Origin: an uncultured Gammaproteobacteria bacterium
GTDB lineage: Bacteria > Pseudomonadota > Gammaproteobacteria > GCA-001735895
Direction of reading: 5' to 3'
DNA: 64,000 nt
Assembly: GCA_947259485.1 (NCBI GenBank)
Contig: CAMYLU010000003.1
Coordinates: 161,588-225,587, forward strand
Part shown: piece by piece, positions 56,841 through 64,000 of the stretch
How the letters are laid out: each line of letters opens with the position of its first letter
Position numbering within the stretch: the first letter of the stretch is position 1
Translations under genes and position numbers: made by a program
The notes under the pieces: model-generated
The model's database searches: none
Seen by the model: only the letters and a program-made list of their open reading frames with translations
Told to the model about the DNA's origin: nothing

Positions 56841-57248
56841 ATGATGAGGCAAAAGTACAGTAAAGGTTTTTCGTTAATAGAGCTGATGGTCGTGGTTGCA
56901 ATAGTCGGCATTCTCTCGGCTATCGCCTACAACTCGTATATAAACAATGTGATAGCATCGAAACGCTCCGAGGGTCGTGCCGGGTTAACCGCAACCGCGG
57001 CATCGCTGGAAAAATGCAAGAGCTTGTATGGGGCTTTCGACGCTGCCAATTGTAACGTGCCCGCGACAGTAACAACCGAGACAAACCTATATTCGATTGA
57101 CACAGCCACCACCAGAAACGCAACTACGTTTACTCTGGTGGCAACCGCGATTGGTTCCCAGGTGAGAGATGACGACTGTGTCACCTTGTCGCTGGACAAT
57201 ACCGGGGTAAAAACCGCGACCGGCGTCGACACCACTGATTGCTGGTAA
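56841..57248 (+). CDS. pilE: Type IV pilus minor pilin PilE
   Basis: 135-residue prepilin with KGFSLIELMVVVAIVGILSA, a canonical type IVa leader and N-helix with Glu5. Two Cys near the C-terminus (DDDCVTLSL and TTDCW) would form the D-loop disulfide. Last gene of the minor pilin operon. A second Met at 56844 is an equally good start. It could also be called a general minor pilin rather than the major subunit. Confidence 0.88.
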   Translation: MMRQKYSKGFSLIELMVVVAIVGILSAIAYNSYINNVIASKRSEGRAGLTATAASLEKCKSLYGAFDAANCNVPATVTTETNLYSIDTATTRNATTFTLVATAIGSQVRDDDCVTLSLDNTGVKTATGVDTTDCW

Positions 57249-57266
57249 ATACGAAATTGTCTGATT

Positions 57267-57300
57267 AACCAACGGAGTCGATTTATCGACTCCGTTGGTT
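57267..57300 (+). terminator. Strong hairpin after pilE
   Basis: AACCAACGGAGTCGAT and ATCGACTCCGTTGGTT form a perfect 16-bp inverted repeat around two bases, 18 nt after the pilE stop. Only a weak T-rich run (ATTGCTAT) follows, so it may be a terminator or an RNA-stabilising 3' end. The next gene starts 38 nt later. Confidence 0.7.
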
Positions 57301-57338
57301 ATTGCTATACTCCCCGTTTTAAAACCTGACCCATCCGC

Positions 57339-58382
57339 ATGACCAGAAAAGCAGTCGCGCTGATCTCCGGCGGCCTCGATTCATTGCTGGCCGCCAAATT
57401 GATCCAGCAACAGGGTATCGAGGTCGAAGGCATTAACTTCTTTACCGGCTTTTGTGTCGAAGGGCATACTCACGCCATCCGCAAACACGAGCGTAACCGT
57501 GTTAAACGCAACAACGCGCTGTGGGTTGCCGAGCAACTCGGTATCAAGCTGCACATCATCGACATTGTCGATGAGTACAAGGATGTCGTAATCAATCCGA
57601 AGCATGGCTACGGCGCCAATTTAAATCCTTGCCTGGATTGCAAGATATTCATGCTGCACAAGGCACAGGAATGGTTAAAGCAACACGATTTCGATTTCAT
57701 TATCACTGGTGAAGTGATCGGGCAACGCCCGAAATCACAGCGCAAAAAGCTAATGCCGGTGGTCGCCGAGGAATCGGGCGCCGATGACTTGCTGTTGCGC
57801 CCGCTATGCGCCAGGAGCCTGCCTGAAACTCTCCCTGAAAGGGAGGGCTGGGTCGATCGTGAAAAACTCAAAGACTTCAGCGGACGGTCACGCAAACCGC
57901 AGATGGCGCTGGCGGCAGAGTTTGGATTCGAAGACTATGCCCAGCCAGCCGGGGGTTGCTGTTTTCTGACCGATCAGAGTTACTCGGTCAAACTGCAGGA
58001 TCTGTGGGACAACCGCGGTAAACGGGATTACGAACTTGACGACATCATGCTGCTCAAGGTCGGGCGCCACATTCGTCCGAGCAAGGCGTTTAAACTGATT
58101 ATCGCGCGTGAAGAAGGCGAGAACCAGTTCCTGAGCGGCTATAAACGACAATTCCAGACGATCAGTACCGTGAGTCATGCGGGTCCGCTGGCGTTGATTG
58201 AAGGCGAACCACTCGACCCGCAGCAACTCGAACTCGCCTGCGCCATCACCGCGCGCTACAGCAAGGGGCGCGACGCCGATTCGGTCGAGATGCGCTTCAG
58301 CGACCGCGAACAGGGATCGCGCAGGATCCATGTCAAACCCCTGCCCGCGGCACAGATCAACCCGGACTGGGTTATTGTATGA
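57339..58382 (+). CDS. PP-loop sulfurtransferase-like protein (MnmA/ThiI-related)
   Basis: 347-residue ATP pyrophosphatase-type enzyme. The PP-loop SGGLDSLLAAKL is at residues 10-21. A Cys pair in NPCLDCKIFM resembles the active site of tRNA thiolases such as MnmA, and GGCCFLTDQSYS gives further cysteines. The C-terminal ~120 residues (LLKVGRHIRPSKAFKLIIA) resemble the NFACT-R/DUF814 domain. With a TusA-like gene overlapping by 4 nt, tRNA or another carrier thiolation is likely. It is not MnmA or ThiI itself. Confidence 0.72.
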   Translation: MTRKAVALISGGLDSLLAAKLIQQQGIEVEGINFFTGFCVEGHTHAIRKHERNRVKRNNALWVAEQLGIKLHIIDIVDEYKDVVINPKHGYGANLNPCLDCKIFMLHKAQEWLKQHDFDFIITGEVIGQRPKSQRKKLMPVVAEESGADDLLLRPLCARSLPETLPEREGWVDREKLKDFSGRSRKPQMALAAEFGFEDYAQPAGGCCFLTDQSYSVKLQDLWDNRGKRDYELDDIMLLKVGRHIRPSKAFKLIIAREEGENQFLSGYKRQFQTISTVSHAGPLALIEGEPLDPQQLELACAITARYSKGRDADSVEMRFSDREQGSRRIHVKPLPAAQINPDWVIV

Positions 58383-58618
58383 ACCCTGTTATCGAGCTCG
58401 ACGCGCGGCGTCTGCTGTGCCCGATGCCGGTGATTCGATTGCAGGACTGCGTCGAAAAACAGGCCAGCGGCGTCAAAGTCAGGATAACCTGCACCGATCC
58501 GGGTACCATGAGCGATATTCCGGCCTGGTGTCGAATCAACGGACACCGGGTGCTTGCGACCGAACAACTGGACCACGAGTATATTTTCCTGGTGCAAAAA
58601 GACCCAGATGGAAATTGA
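58379..58618 (+). CDS. TusA-like sulfur carrier protein
   Basis: 79-residue protein with the TusA motif LLCPMPVIRLQD, whose Cys carries persulfide sulfur. Overlaps the PP-loop gene by 4 nt and the cation efflux gene by 11 nt. In this pairing it most likely delivers sulfur to the PP-loop enzyme; TusA relatives also act in sulfur oxidation. Confidence 0.88.
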   Translation: MNPVIELDARRLLCPMPVIRLQDCVEKQASGVKVRITCTDPGTMSDIPAWCRINGHRVLATEQLDHEYIFLVQKDPDGN

Positions 58619-59741
58619 ACAGCGCCACAAGATCACGCAGCGGGTAACGCTAACCGGTGCAGCGGTAAACTGCGCTCTCGCGTTCCTGCAAATTACCTTC
58701 GGGCTGCTGGGCAAGTCGCAGGCGTTGCTGGCCGACGGTTTCCATACCCTGTCAGATCTCAGCACCGACTTTATCGTGCTCTACGCATCCAGGCGCGCCG
58801 CCAAGGCAGCGGACGAAGATCATCCCTATGGACATGGGCGTATCGAAACCCTGGCATCGATGCTGCTGGGAGGCATCCTGATCACGGTCGGGGTCGGCAT
58901 CGGCCTGCGTGGGATCGACAGTATTCTAAATCCGCTGCGGATCAATCCCGAGGCAATAACCGTTGTTTTCGCCCTGCTCGCCGTCGCCGCGAAGGAAGGC
59001 CTTTATCGTTACACCCTGCGCGCAGCGCGCAAAACGCACTCCAGCCTGCTCGAATCCAACGCCTGGCATCACCGCTCGGATGCGCTTTCCTCGATCGTCG
59101 TGGTGATTGGCATATCGGCACAGTTACTGGGCGTTCCCTACATGGATGCGCTGGCCGCGATCGTGGTCGCGGTGATGATATCGCTGATGGGACTCCGCCT
59201 CGGCCAGAAAGCGTTGTATGAACTGATCGATACCGGGCTTGACATCGACCTGGTTCAGGATGTGCGCCAGGCGATGTTGGGCAACGCGAGCGTTGTCGGC
59301 ATCCATAACCTGCGCACTCGTTCGATGGGCGGCCTGGGTTACATTGACGCCCATATCGAGGTCGATTCCGACCTGACTGTTTCCGAGGCGCATTTCATCG
59401 CACATAACATAGAACACCTGGTGAAAAAGCAATTTCCGAACATAATTGACGTGCAGATCCATATCGATCCCCTCGATGATGCGGTCAAGGAGTCAATACT
59501 GGCGAAGCTGCCGGAACGTGGGGTGATAGAGCAGGACCTGCACCAGGCATGGGACGGCCTGTCTGAAAGTACACAAATCATCCAGACCAAGCTGCATTAC
59601 CTGGATCGACTGATCGAAGTCGATCTGGTACTACCCGCATCGATGTGTACGCCCGAACACGCAGATGGGATCGGCAGGCTGCAGGAGGCGACAAATAACC
59701 TCGACTATATCGGTAAGGTTAATATCTACTACGTCGCCTAG
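58608..59741 (+). CDS. Cation diffusion facilitator (FieF-like)
   Basis: 377-residue CDF metal exporter with six membrane helices. Metal-site motifs are ADGFHTLSDLSTDF (first site) and AWHHRSDALSSIVVV (second). The C-terminal cytoplasmic dimerisation domain with IDAHIEVDSDLTVSEAH is present, and is longer than in E. coli FieF (about 300 residues). Metal may be Zn, Fe, Mn or Cd. The ATG at 58608 overlaps the TusA gene end. Confidence 0.88.
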   Translation: MEIEQRHKITQRVTLTGAAVNCALAFLQITFGLLGKSQALLADGFHTLSDLSTDFIVLYASRRAAKAADEDHPYGHGRIETLASMLLGGILITVGVGIGLRGIDSILNPLRINPEAITVVFALLAVAAKEGLYRYTLRAARKTHSSLLESNAWHHRSDALSSIVVVIGISAQLLGVPYMDALAAIVVAVMISLMGLRLGQKALYELIDTGLDIDLVQDVRQAMLGNASVVGIHNLRTRSMGGLGYIDAHIEVDSDLTVSEAHFIAHNIEHLVKKQFPNIIDVQIHIDPLDDAVKESILAKLPERGVIEQDLHQAWDGLSESTQIIQTKLHYLDRLIEVDLVLPASMCTPEHADGIGRLQEATNNLDYIGKVNIYYVA

Positions 59742-59743
59742 TT

Positions 59744-59760
59744 TGCACTAATTTGGTGCA
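59744..59760. promoter_or_regulatory. NtrC-binding site upstream of glnA
   Basis: TGCACTAATTTGGTGCA matches the NtrC consensus TGCACCA-N3-TGGTGCA in 13 of 14 fixed positions. It lies 113-129 bp upstream of glnA and 2 bp after the CDF stop. A weaker half-matching repeat, TGCACGATAAATTGGCA, is at 59795-59811. Between them is a TATAAT (59779-59784). I find no TGGCAC-N5-TTGC sigma54 promoter in the gap. Confidence 0.85.
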
Positions 59761-59778
59761 GATATATTGAAATCGCCA

Positions 59779-59784
59779 TATAAT
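59779..59784 (+). promoter_or_regulatory. Possible sigma70 -10 element for glnA
   Basis: A perfect TATAAT about 90 bp before the glnA ATG. A -35 hexamer at normal spacing is poor; the NtrC box ends 18 bp upstream, so NtrC would be placed where it could activate or block a sigma70 promoter. Tentative. Confidence 0.4.
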
Positions 59785-59872
59785 AGTTCAATTTTGCACG
59801 ATAAATTGGCATCGAGATATTAATCGGTACAATTCCACCTGTTTTTGACCCCCGATTTTGGAGATTTAAGTC

Positions 59873-61282
59873 ATGTCTGCGTCTGATGTATTGAACAAGA
59901 TTAACGAGTACGGCGTGAAATTCGTCGATTTCCGCTTTACCGATACCAAGGGAAAGGAGCAGCATGTCTCGGTCCCGGCCAGTACCCTCGAGGAAGATAC
60001 CTTTACCGAGGGAAAAATGTTTGACGGCTCTTCAGTCGCCGGCTGGAAAGGCATTAACGAATCGGACATGATCCTGATGCCTGACCCGGCGACCGCGGTG
60101 CTCGATCCGTTTACCGACGAACCCACCATTAACATCACCTGTAACGTGGTCGAGCCGGCGACGGGTGAAGGCTATGAGCGCGATCCACGCTCCATCGCCG
60201 AACGCGCCGAGGCTTACCTGAAGTCATCCGGAATCGCCGATGCCGCCTACTTCGGTCCGGAAAACGAATTCTTCGTTTTTGACGACGTCAAGTGGTCGAC
60301 CGAAATGGGACATTGTTCCTACCAGATCGAGTCTGAAGAAGCGGCGTGGAGTTCAATCAAAATGTACGAAGACGGTAATATCGGACACCGTCCCGGCGTC
60401 AAGGGTGGTTACTTCCCGGTACCACCGGTCGATTCCTTGCATGACATCCGTTCGGCGATGTGCCTGGCGATGGAAGAAATGAACCTCAAGGTCGAGGTTC
60501 ACCACCACGAGGTCGCAACCGCGGGTCAGTGCGAAATAGGGGTTCAATTCAATACCCTGGTGCGCAAGGCCGACGAGGTCCAGGTGCTGAAGTACTGCGT
60601 GCACAATGTTGCGCACAGCTATGGCAAAACAGCGACTTTCATGCCGAAGCCACTGGTAGGTGACAATGGTAACGGTATGCACGTGCACATGTCGCTCGTC
60701 AAAGACGGCGATAACCTTTTTTCCGGAGAAGGCTACGGTGGCCTGTCTGACACTGCACTGTTTTATATCGGTGGGGTGATCAAGCACGCACGTGCCATCA
60801 ATGCTTTTGCTAACGGCGCTACCAATAGCTACAAACGCCTGGTGCCGGGATTTGAAGCCCCGGTCATGCTCGCCTACTCGGCGCGCAACCGTTCCGCTTC
60901 GATTCGTATCCCTTACGTCAGCAATCCGAAAGCCCGCCGCATCGAGGTGCGCTTCCCGGATTCAACTGCCAATCCTTACCTGGCGTTTGCCGCATTGATG
61001 ATGGCCGGCCTCGATGGCATCAACAACCAGATTCACCCGGGTGAGGCAATGGACAAGGATCTCTACGATTTACCGCCTGAAGAAGAGGCCGAGATCCCAC
61101 AGGTTGCGTTTTCTCTCGACCAGGCCCTCGAAGCGCTCGACCAGGATCGTGAATTTCTTAAGGCTGGCGGCGTATTCACCGATGATGTTATCGACGGCTA
61201 TATCGATCTCAAAAACGAGGAAGTTGACCGCCTGCGCCTGGCGACCAACCCGATCGAGTTCGACCTTTACTACAGCTGCTAG
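59873..61282 (+). CDS. glnA: Glutamine synthetase type I
   Basis: 469-residue GSI-beta enzyme making glutamine from glutamate and ammonia as a dodecamer. DVRFTDTKG-like N-terminus ([16 protein letters not shown]), metal ligands in [37 protein letters not shown]. The adenylylation Tyr is in [12 protein letters not shown], so activity can be tuned by GlnE. AGATTT-AAG style leader with GGAG (59861-59864) precedes the ATG. Followed by a strong terminator and then ntrB. Confidence 0.97.
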   Translation: MSASDVLNKINEYGVKFVDFRFTDTKGKEQHVSVPASTLEEDTFTEGKMFDGSSVAGWKGINESDMILMPDPATAVLDPFTDEPTINITCNVVEPATGEGYERDPRSIAERAEAYLKSSGIADAAYFGPENEFFVFDDVKWSTEMGHCSYQIESEEAAWSSIKMYEDGNIGHRPGVKGGYFPVPPVDSLHDIRSAMCLAMEEMNLKVEVHHHEVATAGQCEIGVQFNTLVRKADEVQVLKYCVHNVAHSYGKTATFMPKPLVGDNGNGMHVHMSLVKDGDNLFSGEGYGGLSDTALFYIGGVIKHARAINAFANGATNSYKRLVPGFEAPVMLAYSARNRSASIRIPYVSNPKARRIEVRFPDSTANPYLAFAALMMAGLDGINNQIHPGEAMDKDLYDLPPEEEAEIPQVAFSLDQALEALDQDREFLKAGGVFTDDVIDGYIDLKNEEVDRLRLATNPIEFDLYYSC

Positions 61283-61304
61283 GCAATTCGCTTGCACGAT
61301 CAAC

Positions 61305-61330
61305 AAAAGGCCCCTCACGGGGCCTTTTTT
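61305..61330 (+). terminator. Rho-independent terminator after glnA
   Basis: AAAAGGCCCC-TCAC-GGGGCCTTTT forms a 10-bp stem with a four-base loop followed by a T-run, 23 nt after the glnA stop. It separates glnA from ntrB-ntrC, the classic glnA/glnL arrangement in which ntrBC are expressed by read-through or a weak own promoter. Confidence 0.92.
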
Positions 61331-61372
61331 GTCTGCAACAGCGCAAGCATGATTCGAACCAACATAGATTAA

Positions 61373-62452
61373 ATGTCGCAGCCAAACCTGAAACTGGCCC
61401 CACCCACCGACACCGGACTTCGTATCCTGGATACGCTTAATTCGTCGATCCTGTGCCTCGATAGTGAAGGTTGCATCACCTACGTCAACGCGGCCGGCGA
61501 GGCACTGTTTGAAAGCAGCGCGTCGAACCTGGCCGGGCGCCGATTCGACAGCCTGCTGAGCCAGGTTGAGCCTTCCAGCATACTCTCGAAACTGGCCCTC
61601 GATTCGATCGCATTTACCGAACACGAAGCGGTAATCACGCTTGCCGATGGCAGGGAAATTATTGCCAACTACAGCATTTATCCACTCGACGGGCGGACAA
61701 CAGGTGACGAAATCGTGCTGGAGATCCGGCAGTCTGAACACCAGGCGCAATTTGCGCAGGATGAACTCAATCAACTGCAACAGCAGGCTACCCAGCAGCT
61801 CGCGCGTGGACTCGCGCATGAAATCAACAACCCATTAGGCGGTATTCGAGGCGCGGCGCAACTATTGCAACGCGCGCTCGACCGTCCCGAGTGGACCGAG
61901 TATACCGAGGTCATCCTCAGCGAAGTTGACCGCCTGCAATCCCTGACCAGCAAGATGCTCGTGCCCGGAAGCAAAATGCAGCTCACGCAAATCAACATAC
62001 TCGAGGTGCTGGAACATATTCGCAAGATAATCCTGGCAGCCGAGCCCGATCGCATCAGGATAATACGTGACTATGACCCCAGTATTCCGGGGATCATGGC
62101 GGATCGCGATATGCTGATCCAGGCGTTCCTGAATATTGCTCGTAATGCCGTTCAGGCGATCGAGGACAGCGGTGAAATTACCTTCAAGACCCGTGTGGGT
62201 CGACAGTTCACCATCGGCCAGATTACCCATCCGCTTGTAGTACAGGTCGACATTACCGACAGCGGCCGGGGTATTCCACATGATCTCGGCGAGACTATTT
62301 TTCTGCCGATGATAACCGACAAGCCCGAAGGCAGCGGCCTCGGCCTGCCCATTGCACAGGAAATAATCTCCCGGCACGGGGGCACTATCCACCTGCACAG
62401 TTCTGACTGCGGAACCACTTTTAGCACCATTCTGCCCATGGAAAAGACATGA
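61373..62452 (+). CDS. ntrB: Nitrogen regulation sensor kinase NtrB (GlnL)
   Basis: 359-residue cytosolic histidine kinase: a PAS domain at about residues 15-115, HisKA with the phosphorylated His149 in ARGLAHEINNPLGGIRGAAQ, and an ATPase domain with NAVQAIEDSG, DSGRGIP and GSGLGLPIAQEI. It lacks membrane segments. Controlled by PII in relatives. Overlaps the next gene by 4 nt, so kinase and partner are coupled. All catalytic boxes are intact even though the partner is shortened. Confidence 0.95.
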   Translation: MSQPNLKLAPPTDTGLRILDTLNSSILCLDSEGCITYVNAAGEALFESSASNLAGRRFDSLLSQVEPSSILSKLALDSIAFTEHEAVITLADGREIIANYSIYPLDGRTTGDEIVLEIRQSEHQAQFAQDELNQLQQQATQQLARGLAHEINNPLGGIRGAAQLLQRALDRPEWTEYTEVILSEVDRLQSLTSKMLVPGSKMQLTQINILEVLEHIRKIILAAEPDRIRIIRDYDPSIPGIMADRDMLIQAFLNIARNAVQAIEDSGEITFKTRVGRQFTIGQITHPLVVQVDITDSGRGIPHDLGETIFLPMITDKPEGSGLGLPIAQEIISRHGGTIHLHSSDCGTTFSTILPMEKT

Positions 62453-63093
62453 ATCTAGCAACTAACATTCCACCCCTTAAAATCTGGATAATCGATGACG
62501 ATCAGTCAATGCGCTGGGTACTGGAAAAGACCCTGTCCAATAATGGCTACCAGGTATCCGCTTTCGAATCCGGCTCGGTGGCACTCGCCACTTTCAAACG
62601 CACCGAACCCGAGGCACGTCCCCGCCTGATCATCACCGATGTGCGCATGCCCGGGATTAACGGATTCGAATTGCTCAAACAGGTAAAGAACATATCACCG
62701 CAAACCCCGATCATCGTGATGACGGCCTATACCGACCTCGATACCACGGTGCAGGCATTCCAGGAGGGCGCTTTTGAATACCTGCCCAAACCTTTCGATA
62801 TCGATGATGCACTTGAACTGGTTGCCCGAGCCTGTGAACCCGTGGTTGAAGCCGGTACCAATCTGCCGCGCTTTGCAGACGAAATCGGTGACTGGCAGGC
62901 GCAACTGCGCCTGTGGGCAAAGCAGCAACTGTCACAGGGCGAAACCGACATTCTTAAGAACGCCGCCAGGACCTTCGAAAAAACCCTGCTGGATTGCGCG
63001 CTCGAAGCCACCCGCGGGCGTAAACAGGATGCGGCCCGGCTACTTGGCTGGGGCAGGAACACGCTAACGCGCAAATTGAAAGAGCTAGGCTGA
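62449..63093 (+). CDS. ntrC: NtrC lacking the AAA+ domain (receiver fused to Fis-type DNA-binding domain)
   Basis: 214-residue response regulator; standard NtrC is about 470. The receiver (residues 10-130) is intact: acidic pocket D16-D18, phosphoacceptor D64 in IITDVRMPGINGF, K114 in YLPKPFDIDDAL. From residue 149, WQAQLRLWAKQQL begins the NtrC DNA-binding domain, which ends AARLLGWGRNTLTRKLKELG, nearly the same as enteric NtrC. The whole central sigma54-interaction ATPase (Walker A, GAFTGA) is absent, with a short linker in its place and the frame intact. It may act as a sigma70-type activator or repressor, or compete with a full-length NtrC elsewhere. An assembly or strain-specific deletion is possible. 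Confidence 0.9.
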   Translation: MNLATNIPPLKIWIIDDDQSMRWVLEKTLSNNGYQVSAFESGSVALATFKRTEPEARPRLIITDVRMPGINGFELLKQVKNISPQTPIIVMTAYTDLDTTVQAFQEGAFEYLPKPFDIDDALELVARACEPVVEAGTNLPRFADEIGDWQAQLRLWAKQQLSQGETDILKNAARTFEKTLLDCALEATRGRKQDAARLLGWGRNTLTRKLKELG

Positions 63094-63122
63094 ATTAAGC
63101 GGCGACTTAACGCCTTACGACC

Positions 63123-63842
63123 TCATCCGGAAATACAGTTCATGTAGGCCTTTTCCAGCGTGTCCGCCTGGTACTGTTCGAGACAGCTAGCGGGGGTACC
63201 GATAAACCTGATTTCACCCTCGTGCAGTATTCCGAACTGGTCACAAATTTCCTCCGCGTCGGAGAGCATATGGGTGCTGTAAAACAGCGTTCGATCATCC
63301 GTTTTTGTATTTTTTAAATATTCCTTGAAGTGGTATCTCGCCTTGGGATCGAGTCCGCTCAGCGGTTCATCGAGGATGAGCAACTTTTGATCCAGCATGA
63401 AGCAGCTGATCAACCCGAGTTTCTGGATCATCCCCTTGGAGTATTCCGACACCTTCGATTGCAAACGCTCGGGCGCAAAATCAAATTGAGTCGATAGTTC
63501 AGCGATCGATTCACGGTCGATACTGACCCCGTAAACCGACGCCACGAACTGCAGGTACTGCCAGCCGCTAACCAGTTTCTTCAGATCAAACTTTTCCGGC
63601 AAATATGAGATTTGCGTGCGACATTTCGGGTCCTGGTTTGATTGGCCGAACAGCTCGATTTTTGCCGACTCATGCGGGCGGATTAAATCGAGCATCAGCT
63701 TGATCAGGGTCGATTTCCCGGCGCCGTTGACACCTGCAATCGCAAAATAACTCCCTTGATCAAGATGAAACGCCAGGGATTTAAGAACCTCAACCTTGCC
63801 AAACGAAAAGGTCAGATTTTGTATCGAGATGACTGGGGACAT
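63123..63842 (-). CDS. ABC transporter ATP-binding protein (CcmA-like)
   Basis: 239-residue ATPase: Walker A GVNGAGKST, signature VSEYSKGMIQKLG (degenerate, usual in ABC-2 exporters), Walker B LLILDEPLSGLDP, H-loop STHMLSDAEE. Its permease is not visible in the window and would be expected downstream, but the next gene there is ntrC on the other strand, so it may be an orphan or act with the gene cut off at the window edge. Substrate unknown. Confidence 0.85.
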   Translation of the reverse strand: MSPVISIQNLTFSFGKVEVLKSLAFHLDQGSYFAIAGVNGAGKSTLIKLMLDLIRPHESAKIELFGQSNQDPKCRTQISYLPEKFDLKKLVSGWQYLQFVASVYGVSIDRESIAELSTQFDFAPERLQSKVSEYSKGMIQKLGLISCFMLDQKLLILDEPLSGLDPKARYHFKEYLKNTKTDDRTLFYSTHMLSDAEEICDQFGILHEGEIRFIGTPASCLEQYQADTLEKAYMNCISG

Positions 63843-63847
63843 GATAA

Positions 63848-63877
63848 AAAAAGCCCGCTCGTTAAAGCAGGCTTTTT
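63848..63877 (-). terminator. Rho-independent terminator
   Basis: AAAAAGCCCGCT and AGCAGGCTTTTT form a 12-bp stem with one mismatch and a six-base loop, with a T-run on the minus strand. It lies 30-60 nt after the stop of the partial gene at 63907 and just upstream of the ABC ATPase start, so the ATPase likely has its own promoter or depends on read-through. Confidence 0.8.
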
Positions 63878-63906
63878 ACGCTCAGATTCTACGCCAAGGG
63901 AAAACG

Positions 63907-64000
63907 TTACAACCTGAATCCCATGTCGTAGCGCGCGTCATCCACGTACGCAGCGTCCCCGGTATTACCCGTGTCATCCGCAGAAGTAGCGGTGCCCGAG
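63907..64000 (-). CDS. C-terminal end of an unidentified protein (partial)
   Basis: The last 30 codons of a minus-strand gene running off the right edge, ending DDARYDMGFRL before TAA. The Asp/Thr/Gly-rich stretch TSADDTGNTGDAAYVDDA followed by an alternating aromatic end could be the last strands of an outer-membrane barrel, or the GFRL ending of a formylglycine-type domain. Too short to decide. The terminator follows it. Confidence 0.5.
   Translation of the reverse strand, partial: SGTATSADDTGNTGDAAYVDDARYDMGFRL

Noticed and set aside
59761..59872. A sigma54 promoter for glnA
   Set aside because: I looked for GG and GC ten bases apart in the right setting (TGGCAC-N5-TTGC) on the plus strand and found no acceptable match.

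Overview
The window looks like chromosome from a free-living gammaproteobacterium. The grounds are gene content and order: rplU-rpmA-obgE-proB, zur-znuCB facing znuA, priA and argS with a SPOR protein, a fimT-pilVWXY1Y2E minor pilin operon, glnA-ntrB-ntrC, rluE, rlmG, trmB, ispB, ubiA and hemH. A single-chain ATP sulfurylase, a class I phosphoribulokinase and a PP-loop/TusA pair would fit a relative of sulfur oxidisers. No RuBisCO or Sox/Dsr/Apr gene is present, so that remains inference. There are no rRNA or tRNA genes, no CRISPR array, no prophage and no transposase.

Layout. 1-4.5 kb: Rieske oxygenase, TPR protein and flavin reductase facing a LysR regulator. 4.7-10.2 kb: GAF protein, UbiA, gamma carbonic anhydrase, rubredoxin, and a LysR/DMT exporter pair beside a LigB-type dioxygenase and an FMN reductase. 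10.2-16.3 kb: proB-obgE, rpmA-rplU, then the zinc regulon with a clear Zur box. 16.4-19.7 kb: ATP sulfurylase, octaprenyl diphosphate synthase and a homocysteine methyltransferase. 19.8-24.1 kb: agmatinase with a four-gene basic amino acid ABC importer. 24.2-31.5 kb: fructosamine kinase, RluE, a flap-type exonuclease, a TPR/L,D-transpeptidase pair, TfoX-N, LemA and DUF2207. 31.8-41.7 kb: RlmG, fatty acid hydroxylase, CPA2 antiporter, YgjP-like hydrolase, SPOR protein, ArgS and PriA. 41.7-42.3 kb: an AT-rich gap with paired DnaA boxes. 42.3-50.3 kb: hemH, sbmA-like, NRDE protein, TatD, Prk, an SLC13 transporter and trmB. 50.4-57.3 kb: type IV pilus minor pilins. 57.3-64 kb: PP-loop/TusA/CDF, glnA-ntrBC and an ABC ATPase.

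Two observations stand out. First, eight intergenic palindromic elements of three families (A, B, C) share cores within a family but carry stems of fixed length (25, 26 or 29 bp) whose sequence is private to each copy, while the two arms of a copy still pair. All sit in gaps that receive at least one gene 3' end, and every B copy follows an A or C copy. I do not recognise them as a named element. Second, the gene after ntrB encodes a 214-residue NtrC made of the receiver joined to the Fis-type DNA-binding domain, with the whole AAA+ sigma54-activating domain missing. In agreement, the glnA upstream region has an NtrC box and a TATAAT but no sigma54 promoter that I can find.
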